A stretch of DNA of 64,000 bases from Myoxocephalus aenaeus. Taxonomy: Eukaryota > Chordata > Actinopteri > Perciformes > Cottidae. The position numbers and the translations under genes were made by a program. The stretch is from contig JBAMJR010000090.1 of the NCBI GenBank assembly GCA_038501785.1, forward strand, positions 100,001 to 164,000, given 5' to 3'. Numbering within the stretch: the stretch's first letter is position 1; each line of letters starts with the position of its first letter. Below are positions 42,589-55,975 of this stretch, one piece after another. Under the pieces are notes generated by a model. The model was not told where the DNA came from. It saw nothing but the letters and a program-made list of their open reading frames with translations, and ran no database searches.

Positions 42589-42943
42589 GACCCCCACATG
42601 CCTTCCTGGCGATAGGAAGTGACGGGTAGATTTAGATCTCGTTGATTCACAGACAAAAGACTCATTGCAATGAAAACACACGATTAACATATTAAAATGA
42701 TATAAATCACAATTCTAAATGAATTAACCTTGTTGTGAATGTCCATTTATCAGCTTGATGCTTAATGACTAACTCATTTTAATAGAATAGTTTATAAACA
42801 ACACATCGATTCTGTTTGGAGCCTCAGAGAAAATACTACATTTCCATAAGCTCTACTTAATATCAGTTGACCCGACGTTTTAAGTACATTTTTATATTCC
42901 TCATGTTGGAGATTGTTCACAAGAGAACAAACAAACAAAAAGG

Positions 42944-42946
<3 letters not shown>

Positions 42947-43010
<64 letters not shown>
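42947..43010. repeat. (TA)n microsatellite
   Basis: About 32 TA units. Confidence 0.95.
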
Positions 43011-43015
<5 letters not shown>

Positions 43016-43621
43016 TTCATGCTTGGCCCACAGGACTTCTAGAAAATGTTATTTTCTTATTTTGTGTCATAACAATGCTTTATGACCATCTTGTCCCTTT
43101 CATCAAATGTACAAGCTCAGGGTTAATATTCAATACATGTTGGGTTTTAATAACATCAGAGGAACAAAAAGATAGAAATATTCACACCCATAAGTAAAAG
43201 TGGCAAAACCACAATATAGAACAACTTAAAATCCTGCATTATGCATTTACTGAAGTGAAAGTACAGACATATTAACATCAAATTGTACTTAAGCTATCAA
43301 AAGTACTCTTTCTGCAGTAAAATATCGCCTGCTATCTAATAATAAAGTGTCAATGTGTAACATATTAATGTTGTCTCTTTTTACTTAAATCACGGTTGGG
43401 GGGATAATCAATAACAGTATCATATTTTATAAAATAATCTAATTATTTTGTTTGTAAACTCTTAATCTGGTAACTGTAGCTGTAAGAGAAGAGTATTTCC
43501 CTGTAAAATGTGTATAAAGTCATACAGTCTAAAAACTGTATTTAATACAGGATTAGAAAGTTCCACCACTTTCTCTTATGTTTCCTGATGCACAACAAAG
43601 TTTGTGTGTGTTTATTTCCAG

Positions 43622-43694
43622 CGCAGGACTAACTGACGTGCTTTCCTTCCTGTTCGTGGCCCACATCGTGCATCATGTCCTGCCAGCTCAGCAG
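43622..43694 (+). other. Possible cryptic or alternative exon
   Basis: The acceptor ttatttccag ends 43621 and the donor is gtacag at 43695. In one frame it reads AGLTDVLSFLFVAHIVHHVL then PAQQ, with no stop. The start phase (2) is compatible with splicing from the CASP exon ending at 37855. I recognise no homologue and this could be chance. Confidence 0.2.
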
Positions 43695-43920
43695 GTACAG
43701 TGTGACGCAGATCACACACCAACAACGCTTCACCGGGTCGTCTCAGGATCTCTGCAGTAATGTCATGTCGCCTCGGTTGAAGCGTTTGCAAGTGGAAGTT
43801 TGTGTGACTCAGCTGGCAGAAACAAAACACACACTCATACAAACAGGAAACACAGCTTGAGTGATGGAATATGGACTAAAGCAGGACTGGGGTACTACAC
43901 CAAGTGATCAAGTGGCCCTG

Positions 43921-43980
43921 GGCCCCACACACCCTAAGGGCCACACACACCCTAAGGGCCACACACACCCTAAGGGCCCC
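43921..43980. repeat. 18-bp minisatellite, three copies
   Basis: The unit ACACACACCCTAAGGGCC is repeated about three times with slight variation at the first copy. Confidence 0.85.
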
Positions 43981-46900
43981 ACAGCCCCCGGTTCACTGCC
44001 TCTTTATAATAATTACATGAATTGATTTCATTTCTAACTCTTTTAGAGGGGTTCTGTGTCCAAATATAGTTTTAAGAGCTCAATTATCATAGTTCATATT
44101 GTGTTATAGTGTGTCCATAGCTGGCGTGTAAATTTAAAATGAAATGATTGGTTGTTTGTGCACTTAATACTCAGCAGCTTGTAGGTGACATGGTACACAC
44201 ACCATGCACAAAGGGTTAATGGGGGCCATGAACCAACACTGTCTCCTGAAGTACATTCCCATAGAATTAAACTGCATTGTTTTGAAAATGTATTTTCGTC
44301 ACATTTTTAAAACACATAGGTACGCTGGCCAATAACAAACATGCAAGCACACAATCTTGGTTGATTACTTTGTAATGTGAATAAAGTATTTCTACTGTGC
44401 ACCTCACGGTCGTTTCAACGAAACAAAATAAAAACAACGTTAAAAGAGCTGAAGATCCTTTTTCCTTTTGGTCTGAATCCAGGCTCAGTCCCTTTTCCAA
44501 AAGATAAATGTTTTATCGAAAAGGTGGCGAGGGAGTAGACATGCGCATCCCTTATGCATCATGGAAACAGAAGCTGTCAGGAACACTTTGTTTTCTTCCT
44601 CTTTTCACATCACTGCGCCTTTTAAATTCTTCCTTTTTTTATGTCTCTGCTCCTTCTCTGGCCGATAATTCAGCCTGTTGTCCATGAAGCTTCAGCTTTA
44701 CAACATTTAAAAGCCTCCAACCATGAATTCATGCGTGCCGACTGGACATTCACACATTTCTACCAATGCAGGGTGCAGATATAAGTGTTGAATCGAAAGG
44801 CATCTCCAGAGGCAAGCCACGGTTCCTGTGTCCCTCAACAGTGAGGGGCAGTTCCTCATTAAAGCCTGCTGACACATTGATCCTCAAACAGCCTCTGGAG
44901 GCCAATCTCCATCTCAGCCACTTTAGATGCTTTTACAGGAAATCGGCTCAAAAACATCTCTTTCTTTCTCCGTTGTCTTTCCGGCTGTCTCACCTCTCTA
45001 CAGTCTAAATGAGGTCTATATTTGACCTCCTGATCAATGACTCCCACCGAGTAGCAGTGCTACGTTATGGCTTCCTGCTCTGCCGTTGAACTGTGTGTCT
45101 GAAGGACTGAATACGGTGACCTTTAGGGGTGAGCTGCAGGAATGAAGAAGGAACAATGTGATAAGTTGATGGCTGAACAAGGGGATTTAGATGTGGAAAT
45201 GAAGGGTCTAAAAAGCAGAGGTGACGTGGGAGAGACAGTGACTTGTCTGTGGATGACCCCCAACACCCCACCCCCCAAGGCTCTCGTTGATTCATCCTTC
45301 CGGCAGGAAGTGTGTGAGGATCAATAAGAATCGAGGCTCTCTGGAGAGAGGCGGTGAGAGAGCCCTCTTTTTGTTTCATTAAGCAGCGCCTCGCTCTCGT
45401 TTGAATCCAGACACACACTGATAATAAAAACAACGATGGCTCCTCCTCACTTCACCATTCTTGACTTAGAATTGGTCACCAGAAAAAATGCATAAGTATG
45501 TGACAGTTGTTGTAAATTATTCATCAGTATTTCACTAAACTGTGGCATCATTTTCAAAAGTCGTCAGAGTTCATCAGACCTTTATGGGACCTCTGGTTTG
45601 ACCTGTTCCCACATTTAAGGGTTTGGGAATCCCCCGAGCGGCTTCCTGGTCTTAAAACACTTTAATCACATGCTTTTGTTTAATCATTCCTCTGCTGCTA
45701 ATCATTACATGGTTACCAGCTGAGAACAGGATCACAGCCTGCAGAGCTGCTGATTCAAGAGGGAGCTCCCAGGTCTCCCACTACCAGCTGTCTGTGGCCG
45801 GACCGGGTTATTGTTTTAGTCCTTAACCCCACCAGTCAATCCTCCGGAAGTGGATTAGGAGTGAAGGTGTTCTCAGCTAGAGTCACTCAATGAGTGGTCA
45901 ACATTACTGAGCCATGGGAGCGAGGTCAAACAACAAGTACACTAACGCTTTCAGTAATGCAGGATATTAGTGAGACATGAGTGTGTGTGTGTGTGTGTGT
46001 GTGTGGGGGGGGTGGGGGTGGGGCTGAAGCCTGCTATGAAAACAGATTATTTTTTATTTTCATGGCACTGTGTATCTGACTGAAGTGTGTATGCTGTGAG
46101 GAGGGGGTCAACGGTTGTATTTCTTCCATGCATTCATTCATTTACTAATACAGAGTCTCTCTCGCTCACAGGATCTGCGCATTGTGTTGGATATGACAAC
46201 AATAAAAGGGCGTGGCTCCCTTCAAGGGCAGTCATCAGCGGCTGTTAAATAGCCGAGATCAGTGAAACACACGCACGCTGAAGGAAGCTGCGGTCAACGG
46301 ACACACACACAGTGTTTGAGTGTGCCTTCAAAATAAAAGCCGCTAGAGGCACGTTAAACATGACTCGTGTTTTTATGGTCGCTTCATCTGGCTGAATGGC
46401 TCTCTGCTAGGTTCTCTTTAAAATGTCAACTTTTCAGGAACCAAGAATCAAAGTGCTTTTATTTGTGATCTCAGATCTCTATATCTATGTGAGTCCGTTT
46501 CAAAAGCCCAGGAGATGTTTCCTTTCATGCATGTCGTCCCTGACATGAAATTAAGACGTGAACATTCCCATGTAGCATGATACACAGAGCATAGATTAAT
46601 CAGGCAAATCATTGCTATTGGGTCCACCCACACGTATATCTTCCTGTGCATTTTGTATGGACTCTTTTGTCACATTGCATAAGGACAGGGCCGTTTTCTA
46701 TAAGGCAGCTTCAGACCCTCAGAAATCAACTCGTTGATGCTGGAATAACAACAACTCCGCCTGTTTCCAGACAGCTGAATCATCGCCTACATTTCTCATT
46801 TGTTCAGTAATTCAAGCGAAACGAAACAGAAACTGAATGAAATGACAAGTCAGTCTCAAGGGAACAGGGTAACAGTATGAGGTTTATGTGTGTCAGTGTG

Positions 46901-47580
46901 TGGTGTTTTCATTCAACACAACTTACTTTAAGATTCTATACAACAGCTTTAAAGCTTGATTATGATTCAGTTCCCCTCAACAACGGCCCACAAAATTAAC
47001 TATTTATGCAGAATATGCTTCAGTTGATGTCGATAATAACCTAATAATAACTTATTTATATCGCACCTTTAGAAGCAGAGTTTACAAAGTGCTTTGACCG
47101 ACAAAGCAGCAAAAGCAAGGCAATCAGAAAGCTCAACACGAAGCACAACAAAGCAAGACAAACTAAGATACAACAGGACGGTAATGCTTATGTTACAGGT
47201 CCCATCAGTAATGAAAGGAACCGATATTAAGCAGTAATCAAATCTCATGAATGTTTCCCATGATGTCATTTGGTAGTCAGGTGGTAGAGCGTCTTTAATG
47301 AACAAGCAATCAGATGAACATGCACACATATCAAAATGTGTCTCCAGGGAAATCTAGAATTCAACAACTTTGAAGTATAACATTTTCAATTATAAATGAC
47401 TAATGACATGATATTTACTTTGATTTAAAGCGATCATCTCTTTGAATGAAACACATCTAGAAATCAACAAGCTGTAGTTATCTCCAGAACATTATGAAGA
47501 AATGAACTGTTGAGCAACAACGAAAGTAGCCGAGAGAGAGAGAGCCTCAGTAACCCAACTGCAATCAAATAACCTGTCGA

Positions 47581-48450
47581 TTACTTTATTCTGAAAGTAT
47601 AACCCGGAAGTGTGGTGTCTCTCTGGTTGTCTCCGGCTTGCCTCTGTGGACAGCAGAGCAAAGGCTCCAGCAGCACAGTGCGGAGAGCGGAGAGATGGAG
47701 GCAGAGCTGGCCGGCTGTGAGCGCGTATGAACCGGGGAGGAGACGAAGAGGAAGAGGGAATAAAAGCCATGTTTGATGCTGAATAGAAAACATCCTCTCA
47801 GAGACAGCAGCGGCATGAAACCCGTCCTGCATTGAGGTGAGAGCCGCTGCTGCGCGTTATTACTGCTTATTTAGCGCGTGTGGACCAGCTTGAATTGTGT
47901 GATGAGACATCTCGCAGAGCCTTTTCATGTGTCGAGAGGAAGAGGAAGAAAAGAGGCGCACCAACACACCTCCAGGTGAGGAGGAGAGGAGGCTGCTTCA
48001 TCCTCATGCACATGCAGCCCCCCGCGGTGCATCCTGCGTGGAGAATCAGCGAACAAGTGCAATGGGCTCGTCTGTCGTTGAACACGCATCCTCCGTGGAT
48101 GAGGCGATGGAAGAGGGTCGCGGTGTAGAAGGGGCTTTCCCGATAATCCTTTGAATAGCCTTGAGGGAGTAAAGTAAGTCACAGGACGGCTCAGGGGCCT
48201 GACGGGATGTGATCTGATGGGATGCACAGGCCCGCTTGAGATGATCCAAAATCCGCGTCCCGACTCGTGACTCCGCGTGCAGCCTCCAATTCATCCCCTG
48301 CGTCGTGGACCTGGAGCTGTCAGCCATTCAGCAGGAGGCTGCGGCCCATTCCCATTCATGAGGTCCGCTACGCAGCCTGCACGGCGACCCGCCGCGGGCT
48401 GCAGACAGGCTCTCTGGGCCCGCAGCAGGCCTGGCTCAGGCCTATTGACT
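47581..48450 (+). promoter_or_regulatory. sh2b2: Probable SH2B2 promoter / CpG-rich region
   Basis: This stretch is clearly richer in GC and CpG than its surroundings (for example ctgctgcgcg, ccccgcggtgc, ccgccgcgggc). It lies upstream of the SH2B2 coding exons on the same strand and contains a candidate noncoding first exon. Position and composition suggest the SH2B2 start region; this is inference. Confidence 0.5.
47640..47836 (+). other. sh2b2: Candidate noncoding first exon of SH2B2
   Basis: Purine-rich, CpG-containing sequence ending in the consensus donor GAG|gtgaga at 47836/47837. The SH2B2 coding exon at 55944 starts with an untranslated stretch behind a splice acceptor, so an upstream leader exon must exist, and this is the best candidate seen. 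The 5' boundary is a guess. Confidence 0.4.
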
Positions 48451-48659
48451 TCCTCTCGTGTGTCTCTTTATTGGCTACACGAGACAGTAAATATGAAGCC
48501 TAATAAGCCTGATTACTGCAGGACTAGGCCTGCTATTACACCGGCCTTTACACCACGTATATAACACTCTGCTGCGTCTCTGGTTCTGTGTTGTGATATT
48601 ATAGTCACCAAATCAAAGAACATTGTTTATTGTTTTTCTGTTTCTCTTTATTTTGCTTT

Positions 48660-48687
48660 CGCTTTCTCTTTCTCTTTCTCTTTCTCT

Positions 48688-48752
<65 letters not shown>
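48660..48752. repeat. (TTTCTC)n followed by (TA)n
   Basis: A pyrimidine hexamer repeat (48660-48690) runs directly into about 30 TA units. Confidence 0.9.
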
Positions 48753-48756
<4 letters not shown>

Positions 48757-49748
48757 AGAGATGTTGTTTTGTTGTGATATTTTAGCATCATCCTTCTAAA
48801 TGTTTATTTTGTTTACAAAGATGCAATAGTATCTTCCCTAAAAGTGAAGCCTGAGGTTACCACCAGCTGCCTCAGCGTATACAGTATGCCATAAACTCTG
48901 TAGGTTGTACAGAAACATTGCATCATACCGTATAATGCGTGATATTCTGATAATACTCCTCTGACACTATGTTATGATTTTATAGTGACCTAAACAAAAG
49001 TACATATTCATAATTGTATTTATTTATTTCGCCTACATTATATATTGCATGGGGGGGACAGAATAACAAGAACACCCTATAATGCGATCTTATATAGCAT
49101 ACACATGTTATGGCCTTGACGTCAATGTGATGTCCTGATATTTGTCTTTTAAGGCCACGTTACGCCTCTGACACTATAACTATTTGGGGATGATGGTTGA
49201 ACCTAAAAAAGCTGTTTGAAGATATCACCTTGGGCTCTGAGAACTTGTGAGGGGCATTTTTCAATGATGGCTGACAACTAATCATAAATCATGTACAAGC
49301 ATAAATACACACAAACAATGAATTCACACCAAAAAATGTCTTTATATTTAAAATTTAGGGAAATAATTAACATACACAATCCATAGCTCGTCAACCAAAT
49401 CCAACACATACTATGCCAACAAGTGCAAAAAGGCACGTTACATAGAGTCATAGATCCACCCTCAGTTTGATTATCAGGCTGTTTTTTGCATCACTGAATC
49501 AAAAAACATTCAAACCCATCTGTTCCAGTAACTGACACACTTGATGCTCACACAGGTTGTGCAGTGTTGCTCCTCCGCCAGAGGCCTGTGGTCATCTGTG
49601 AAATTAGTTAGACCCGGTGGGTGAGAGACAGGAAATGGCAGTCGGTGGCGGAATGTGCGTCTCCCACGCGCTGCGTCCTTTATCACTGGCTGCCATATGG
49701 ATGCCTGAGCTCGCTCAATATTTACGTTGTCGCTGCTCGAGAGAAACC

Positions 49749-49790
<42 letters not shown>

Positions 49791-49953
49791 CCTGCTGCCA
49801 CAGAGGACACGCTAATTAATGTGTTTATCTGCATGATGAGGCCCTGCTACTTATATTGTGAAGTGGTGAAAAACCCACAGGAAAACTGATCCGTTTGTTT
49901 GTGTCTCCATGTTCTCATTACATCTGGTTTATTATCACTGGTTGCATCTGTCT

Positions 49954-49957
<4 letters not shown>

Positions 49958-50036
<79 letters not shown>
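49958..50036. repeat. (CA)n microsatellite
   Basis: About 39 CA units. Confidence 0.95.
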
Positions 50037-50039
<3 letters not shown>

Positions 50040-50400
50040 CTTTATGCAGCGGGTGTATCAGTGTCTGAATCAGGAGTGTCTACCTTTCATAATGAAGACA
50101 CTCCTGTGTTACTTCAGGACTGATTCAAACTCTCCAGACAACATTCAGGTCGACGAGGTTATCAGGGGTCAGGTCAAAGTTCACTGACCGGCTGCTCTGA
50201 AGTGACCCGATCAAAATTAAGGAGAAAAAAAGGGGTTTATCACTGCTGACCCCTACTTCTGCGCTTCCTCCTACTGCCACGTCTGATCCCCTTCATCTCT
50301 GTCCGCCATTTCTATCTTGTGTTTTTCCTTTACGCTTTCTTTTTGTTCAGTGTTAAAGATGGTTTACAGTTTCCTTCTGTCTCTCTCTCTCTTTTGCTGG

Positions 50401-50401
<1 letters not shown>

Positions 50402-50472
<71 letters not shown>
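50402..50472. repeat. (CA)n microsatellite
   Basis: About 35 CA units. Confidence 0.95.
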
Positions 50473-50474
<2 letters not shown>

Positions 50475-51052
50475 TCACCTATGTTTGTGCTACAAATTTA
50501 TGTTCTAGTTTTTCATGACTTTCGATATTTCTTGCAGTCCTGGTTGTTTATTTCAACAGAGCACAGACTTAAAAAGAGCTTGAGTAACCTTTCATATACA
50601 TACCATACTTTAGTTTGGGTGAATTATGCGACAGTAATACAATAATAACACTAACATGGGTCAAAACAGCCCCTTGTGTTGGGTGTTTTTCTAAATGGTG
50701 AATGCATTTATCTCTTTACAGTTCAGCCTCTCATTCACACACACTCATCACCGATGACAGAGAGCTTCCCTGGAAGGTGCTAGGTAAAAAAATACTTTCA
50801 TTAACAATTCATCTGCTGATTATTTTCTTTTCCAACTAAAGATTTGAAGTTTACTGTCATATGAGACAGCATATCCTCACCACTGAGAAGCTGAAAGTGT
50901 TTGGTATCGTTTCAGTTGTTCACACATTTACTGGTTCTATTTCCTCAAATGTGAGCAATGCTGCTTTTGAATGTCTTTGGTTATAAATAACTGACGTAAA
51001 CACAAAATAATCACCACACCAATCAGACCTAATTACCAAAGTTGTTGCAAAT

Positions 51053-51292
51053 AGGTCTGCAGCTATCGATGATTTTCATTATCGATTAATCCAGAGCCGA
51101 CACATTTTCAAATGACTTGTTTTTTCTGATCAACATTTAAACATTTGAAAATATTCGATTTAGAATAATATAAAACAGAGTCCTTCCCTGTGAGGTTCTA
51201 GAAACAGAATTATTTATTTTAAATAATACTTCAACTATTAATTGATTATCAAAAGTATCTTTCTGACAAACTAACAATTGATTAATGGACAA
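51053..51292. mobile_element. MITE-like repeat copy (ATCGATTAAT type)
   Basis: The segment starts taggtctgcagctatcgat and continues gattttcattatcgattaat, and it ends caattgattaatggac. This resembles a very common teleost nonautonomous repeat (agggctgcaactaacgatta type) known to me from memory. Boundaries are approximate. Confidence 0.45.
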
Positions 51293-52318
51293 ATGCATGT
51301 GGGTTGTTCTGCTGCATGCTATATGACATTTCTTACATCCCTGAATGTCATCAATCCACATCTAGCTGCTGCTATATTTACATCTTATATAATAACACAA
51401 GATGAAGATGTTGTGTACGTACATAGCGGTACGATACTGAGTGTGCTGCTAGCTGTGTGCTGTGCTGTGGAGCAGGCTAATCTTAGAAAACATGGCAGGA
51501 CCCAAACTCCCCGGGGGTGGGAGCACAACCTCACCAATCATCCACATCAGCCAATCACTGAGGGCGTGCTGCTGGCATGAAACTGCTCTCAGCAACGAGT
51601 GTGTTTGGATATAGGAGTCTGTTAAACTACATGTACAGTGTTTATCTGTCTGTGAGTGCACGGAGGTATGTGTACACACAGCTTTAAAAACACAAATCCT
51701 TGTACATCCGTTATGCTTGGCGTCATCGTTTCCTCAGTAGCTATACCCACAACACCCCAGATGCATCAGACATATGTCATTCTTGGCTCCGCACAGTTCT
51801 GTCCTGTGAGGGCCCCGCAAAGTACATGGAGTGGACGTATCTTTAAGATGTGTTCTGCAGGCTGCAGTTGATAGCTTCTCCCTGAACAGTAATATTACTT
51901 CCCTCTCCTCCACAGTGAGTTTACTGTTACAGACAGAACTCCCAACCATCTGACAGAGATATCAGCCGTGCTCCCCTGGGTACAGAAGCAGCAGCAGGAG
52001 GAGGAGGAGGCACAGTAGTGGTAGATTTTTTACAACATATAAGGAAGAGATACAGGAGGTAGGGGGGCTTTGTGACGTCTGAAGGATGGAGGTTAACATT
52101 TTTAGATTCCCCTCGACTCCCCTCAGTCTTGTTTTTTTTCTACTTGAGCTCCATCAATGGAGCTAAAAAAGGCCGAGGGGAGTCGTGGGGATGTGAGAGT
52201 CCACATGGTGCCTCCACTTCCCCTCGTCCTACAGTGTGTCTCCCCTCGTCTCCTCCACCTCCACATACTCACTGATTGTTTTAGCAGCTGGCCTACGTAA
52301 AAAAAACATGCCCGCCCC

Positions 52319-53339
52319 CAGTGGGGGAAAAAGATTCAGATCTTTTACTTAAGTAAAAGTACAAAAGCGACAATGTAAAAGGCCATCAACCACAATCCTA
52401 CTTTTGTACAGAAGTATCAAGGATGACATGCATGCACTTAAAGAAGCTATAATTGATATTTGTGTGATAACAATGTGAAAGGGGTTGCTCGTAGTAATGA
52501 ACGTAAAGAGAATTACCACCTGAATCAGAGCTCCTCTCGGCTTTACAGAGCTTCATAGTGAGTTTCAGCTCACTGTTTAGCCCACAACTTCACTGTTTTG
52601 GTACCCACTTGTGTTCAGCTTCAGCAGGCAGTTTCCCAGTGAAAAAGCCCTAAATACCCACTGTGCAGTATCCTACCTGCTCAACACCATACCGCAGACA
52701 TACACAATTATAGAGGAGCATTTTGTGACAAAAGCCAAATATCTATCGGACCAGAGTGAAAAAGAGAGTAAATATAGGACTTTGATTGATCAGGTGGACA
52801 GAATGAATGTTACTGTTGCTTTGTAACTGCTGGGTGTGTACAGCAGCTAAGTAGTTAATAAGTTAAACTTGTAAACATAAAGAATAACTCAACGTCAGTA
52901 TGAAAAGCAGCTCTCTGCTGCCACCTCTGGTTGAAGGTGTCCCAGCCTCACTGGTAGACACAGGTGTGGTCTGAAGTGTGTCACCACGCCCAACAGTGGG
53001 TTGTTGTCTTCAAGAGCTGTTCAAAACATGTTCATTGCAGGTAGTGAATATAAAGAGTACAAGTAAAATGTGTGATTGATAAATTACTACAGATGATATT
53101 ATTTGATTGTAATAATGATGCATCAATGCGTATGCAGCGCTTTACTGCAGTAACGGCTTGATGACCAACTAGTATAAGTCCAGTGGTTCTCAACCAGGCT
53201 CCTCCGAAGAGTCACAATATGAATCTGTTCGGTTCGAAATGTTTTGACTTTTCTTTCATCTTTGCATTGTTATTATATATTGAGAACTTTTACTTAATTT
53301 GGGAATCTAAAAAGTAATTTAAAGTACTTTCCACCACTG
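52319..53339. mobile_element. Candidate hAT-like nonautonomous element
   Basis: The left end is CAGTGGGGGAAAA and the reverse complement of the right end CAGTGGTGGAAAGTACTTTA. Both ends carry AAGTAAAAGT motifs, and the layout resembles the CAGTGGTGGAAA family common in fish. The flanking octamers are C-rich and match only partly. A CAGTGGTTCTCAACC motif inside (53181) suggests a nested hAT end. Confidence 0.45.
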
Positions 53340-53457
53340 CCCCCTCACTGGCCTTAACCAATCATGTGTTCCTCCTGTGTGCTTCAATCTGCTGAGCCTC
53401 AGAAAACCTTAATGCTGTCCACTTCCTCCAGCGTCTCATGGCTTAAGTTTCATGCTG

Positions 53458-53461
<4 letters not shown>

Positions 53462-53515
<54 letters not shown>

Positions 53516-53649
53516 CTGCAAAGATCCTCATCTTTGCAGAAGCTACAGGAGAAACGCAGCTCACTGTGTGTTGTTGTTTTTCTGCTGAATGAGTGGAAAG
53601 TTGGCTCAGTGCAGGTTTTTAAATAGCTGAATGGGTATTGACTTCCTCG

Positions 53650-53734
<85 letters not shown>
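53462..53734. repeat. Paired (TG)n and (CA)n microsatellites
   Basis: (TG)n at 53462-53514 and (CA)n at 53653-53734 are complementary tracts 138 nt apart and could pair as a long hairpin. Confidence 0.85.
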
Positions 53735-53737
<3 letters not shown>

Positions 53738-55963
53738 CAACGCTGGCACACACCCGAGATCGGGAGCGGGCTCATTATTATGACGATACTCTATCTGGTT
53801 CGCAGTCTAGTTTACACATCTGGTGTAACTTGGAGGAATGAATGGATGTTTGGATGAATGAAGTGTTGGATTCATGAATGAAAGTGGAAAGTGATTTTAA
53901 TTTGATCAACTCTGTTCCACTTTCTAATAACTCCATAGTTATGTTGAGTTGTAACTAACGACTTTATTAGTGATATTTAAAACATTTACTTGAGGAGTTA
54001 TAAGCCATTGTAAGAACACATTTTAAGTTGCCAACAATTGCTTTAGTTGATGTTTCTTCTTTTTATTTTGTAATAAATCAGATATAAATGTTATCTTTTT
54101 AATGCGCCATAAAACCACAGTACCGTTGTGCCTCCAATCAAAACAAAACCCACTTCTGCACAGTAGATGAAATAAGTATTGGCACTTTGTATTCCTCTGG
54201 GACATTCACACATTTATTTTGCTGTTCTTTTCATTATTGTTCTCTAAGCCCACCCTTTCCTCTCCTTTCTAGTGTCTGTATCCGTCAGAGCATTTCTCTG
54301 AAATTCTGACACCGGGATACAAGATGGTCTTTCAAAGAGCTGGGACTCTGGTGTACTTCCCCTTCTCATTATCCTCTCTCTGATCTGGCATGTTGTTTCT
54401 TTCAGATCTGCGGGAGGATTGAAAGAGTGAGATTTGAGATTGGCTTGAAGTTAAATGTGTGTCAGACTTCTTTTTTTTTTTCTTCGTAATCCTTTATGAA
54501 AAGACCACCCACACGGATGACTTTCAAAAATGACAATTAAGCCGCATGCAGAAAAAATCCCAGGGAACTTTGCCGTGCACATGTATGTATTATACACGTG
54601 TGATTTGCAATAAACAAACATTTGAGAGCACATTTGAGACGAACTGCCAAGAGAAGCCTCAGCCGCTCTGAGTGTTTGCCACCCAGACTGCCCCCTCAGA
54701 CGATATCCTTCATTTACAGACATTAATAATCAAACCGGTGCGATGCCATTCACTGATTCTGTATTAGTCACTGATGTGTTGAGGTGGAGAAAGAGAGGGA
54801 AGAGTGGAGTGGAAAATGGCTTTGGATGTTGCTACTGACACGATGGTGGTAAAACCAGAGAGAAGAGTGTTATCGTGATGTGATGTGGTTTGGCAGCGCT
54901 CAGGCCAGAGAGGGAGGCAGCGCTGAGGACTGAGTCATACGACACACACACACACACACACACACATGCTGGGGAGCAGAGGGATGTATGGATGAGTGGA
55001 CGAGATATCTTAAAAACACACTCATTATGTAGAAAAACAACAGTAAGTGGGATTGATGGGCCATAAGAGGAGCTGCATAATTCAGATAATCTGAGTGCTT
55101 GTCACAAACTGGTAACTGATGAGACCCGAGCTTTCTGGATGATTTCTGGTTGATCTCTTGTCATATTGAATCTGTTGATGATCTGTTTACAACCTTCAAT
55201 GACATGTGCATCCTGTGTATAATCTTCATCTGTCACAGGGCGGTCGTTACCACTGAGGACAATGAGGTCATGCTGTCAGGAATTTTAGGAGAATTTGAAG
55301 GTTTTAGAGACCAGGAGGGAGTTTATAGTCGCTATTGGCGGATTAGTTTTTTGACTCAATATATTTAGTTTTGACAACTTGTACCAGTATGAGATTCATT
55401 ATTTTCTCGTGTGCCGAGCTGACGTTCACATGTATCTTAAAAAAGAAAGAAAAAGTCAAACTTGTATTTCTTCTGTTTCTTTATTATCCACACCAAATGC
55501 ATTGCTTTACCTCAAAACGTCATGGTCACAAAGCTGAGCTCTCTCAGCTCAGTCATTGGAGATACATGGTTGTCACAGGATAGAGACTATAAGATAATCA
55601 AGAAAAGTATCTATGTTGGGGTCACATTTTTCTTGGGGTAGGGGGGATTTTTAAAATCTTGGCTGTTGTCACTTTACAATATGTTATTTTGCACAATATG
55701 ATTGGATGTGAGAATATGGAAAATGTGAAACTAAATCTTTTTTTGCATGTTTTTATTGATAAACAGCAAATCTGCAAAGAAGAATGTAGCTTTTATATGA
55801 AGATGTAGATATCATAAGGACCGACAGACACGAGCCGGTTCAGCAGTCTGCTTCATCCACACGTCTTCCAGCCAGGAGTTACACACATACACGCTCAGTC
55901 TTTTCCTCCACAATAACACTGTGTTCCTCTTCCTCCTCTCCAGCCTCTCCTCGGCGGGTTGGC

Positions 55964-55975
55964 ATGGCCCAGTGA
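55964..55975 (+). promoter_or_regulatory. Three-codon upstream ORF overlapping the SH2B2 start
   Basis: In the leader after the acceptor at 55942-55943, ATG GCC CAG TGA begins at 55964 in a good Kozak context (GGCATGG). Its stop TGA shares the A of the main ATG at 55975. Confidence 0.55.

Larger units (their letters stand above)
38801..47580. other. CUX1-SH2B2 intergenic region, proximal part
   Basis: About 8.8 kb between the CASP end and the SH2B2 promoter. It holds a GAT repeat (39134-39174), the inverted-repeat transposon 40429-41415, (TA)n at 41608-41667 and 42947-43010, (TG)n at 42121-42170, poly-C/CT tracts at 42292-42360 and 42513-42586, a possible exon at 43622-43694, an 18-bp minisatellite at about 43921-43980, a TG tract at 45981-46004, and a repeat-like stretch at 47046-47100. 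I find no convincing gene. Confidence 0.6.
47837..55943 (+). other. SH2B2 first intron (inferred) with repeats
   Basis: About 8 kb. It contains (TTTCTC)n/(TA)n at 48660-48752, (GA)n at 49748-49786, (CA)n at 49958-50036 and 50402-50472, a MITE-like segment at 51053-51292, a hAT-like candidate at 52319-53339, (TG)n at 53462-53514, (CA)n at 53653-53734, and a short (CA)n at 54942-54966. No gene recognised. Confidence 0.55.

Noticed and set aside
47046..47100. Segment tatttatatcgcaccttt ... tttacaaagtgcttt
   Set aside because: It resembles a common vertebrate repeat, but it is too short and degenerate to delimit.
53462..53734. Regular repeats considered as a CRISPR-like array
   Set aside because: These are plain microsatellites in a vertebrate genome with no spacer-repeat structure.
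55921..55974. Upstream in-frame ATG for SH2B2 at 55921
   Set aside because: It lies in the pyrimidine tract before the acceptor at 55942-55943. The ATG at 55975 gives the MNGA start of the family.
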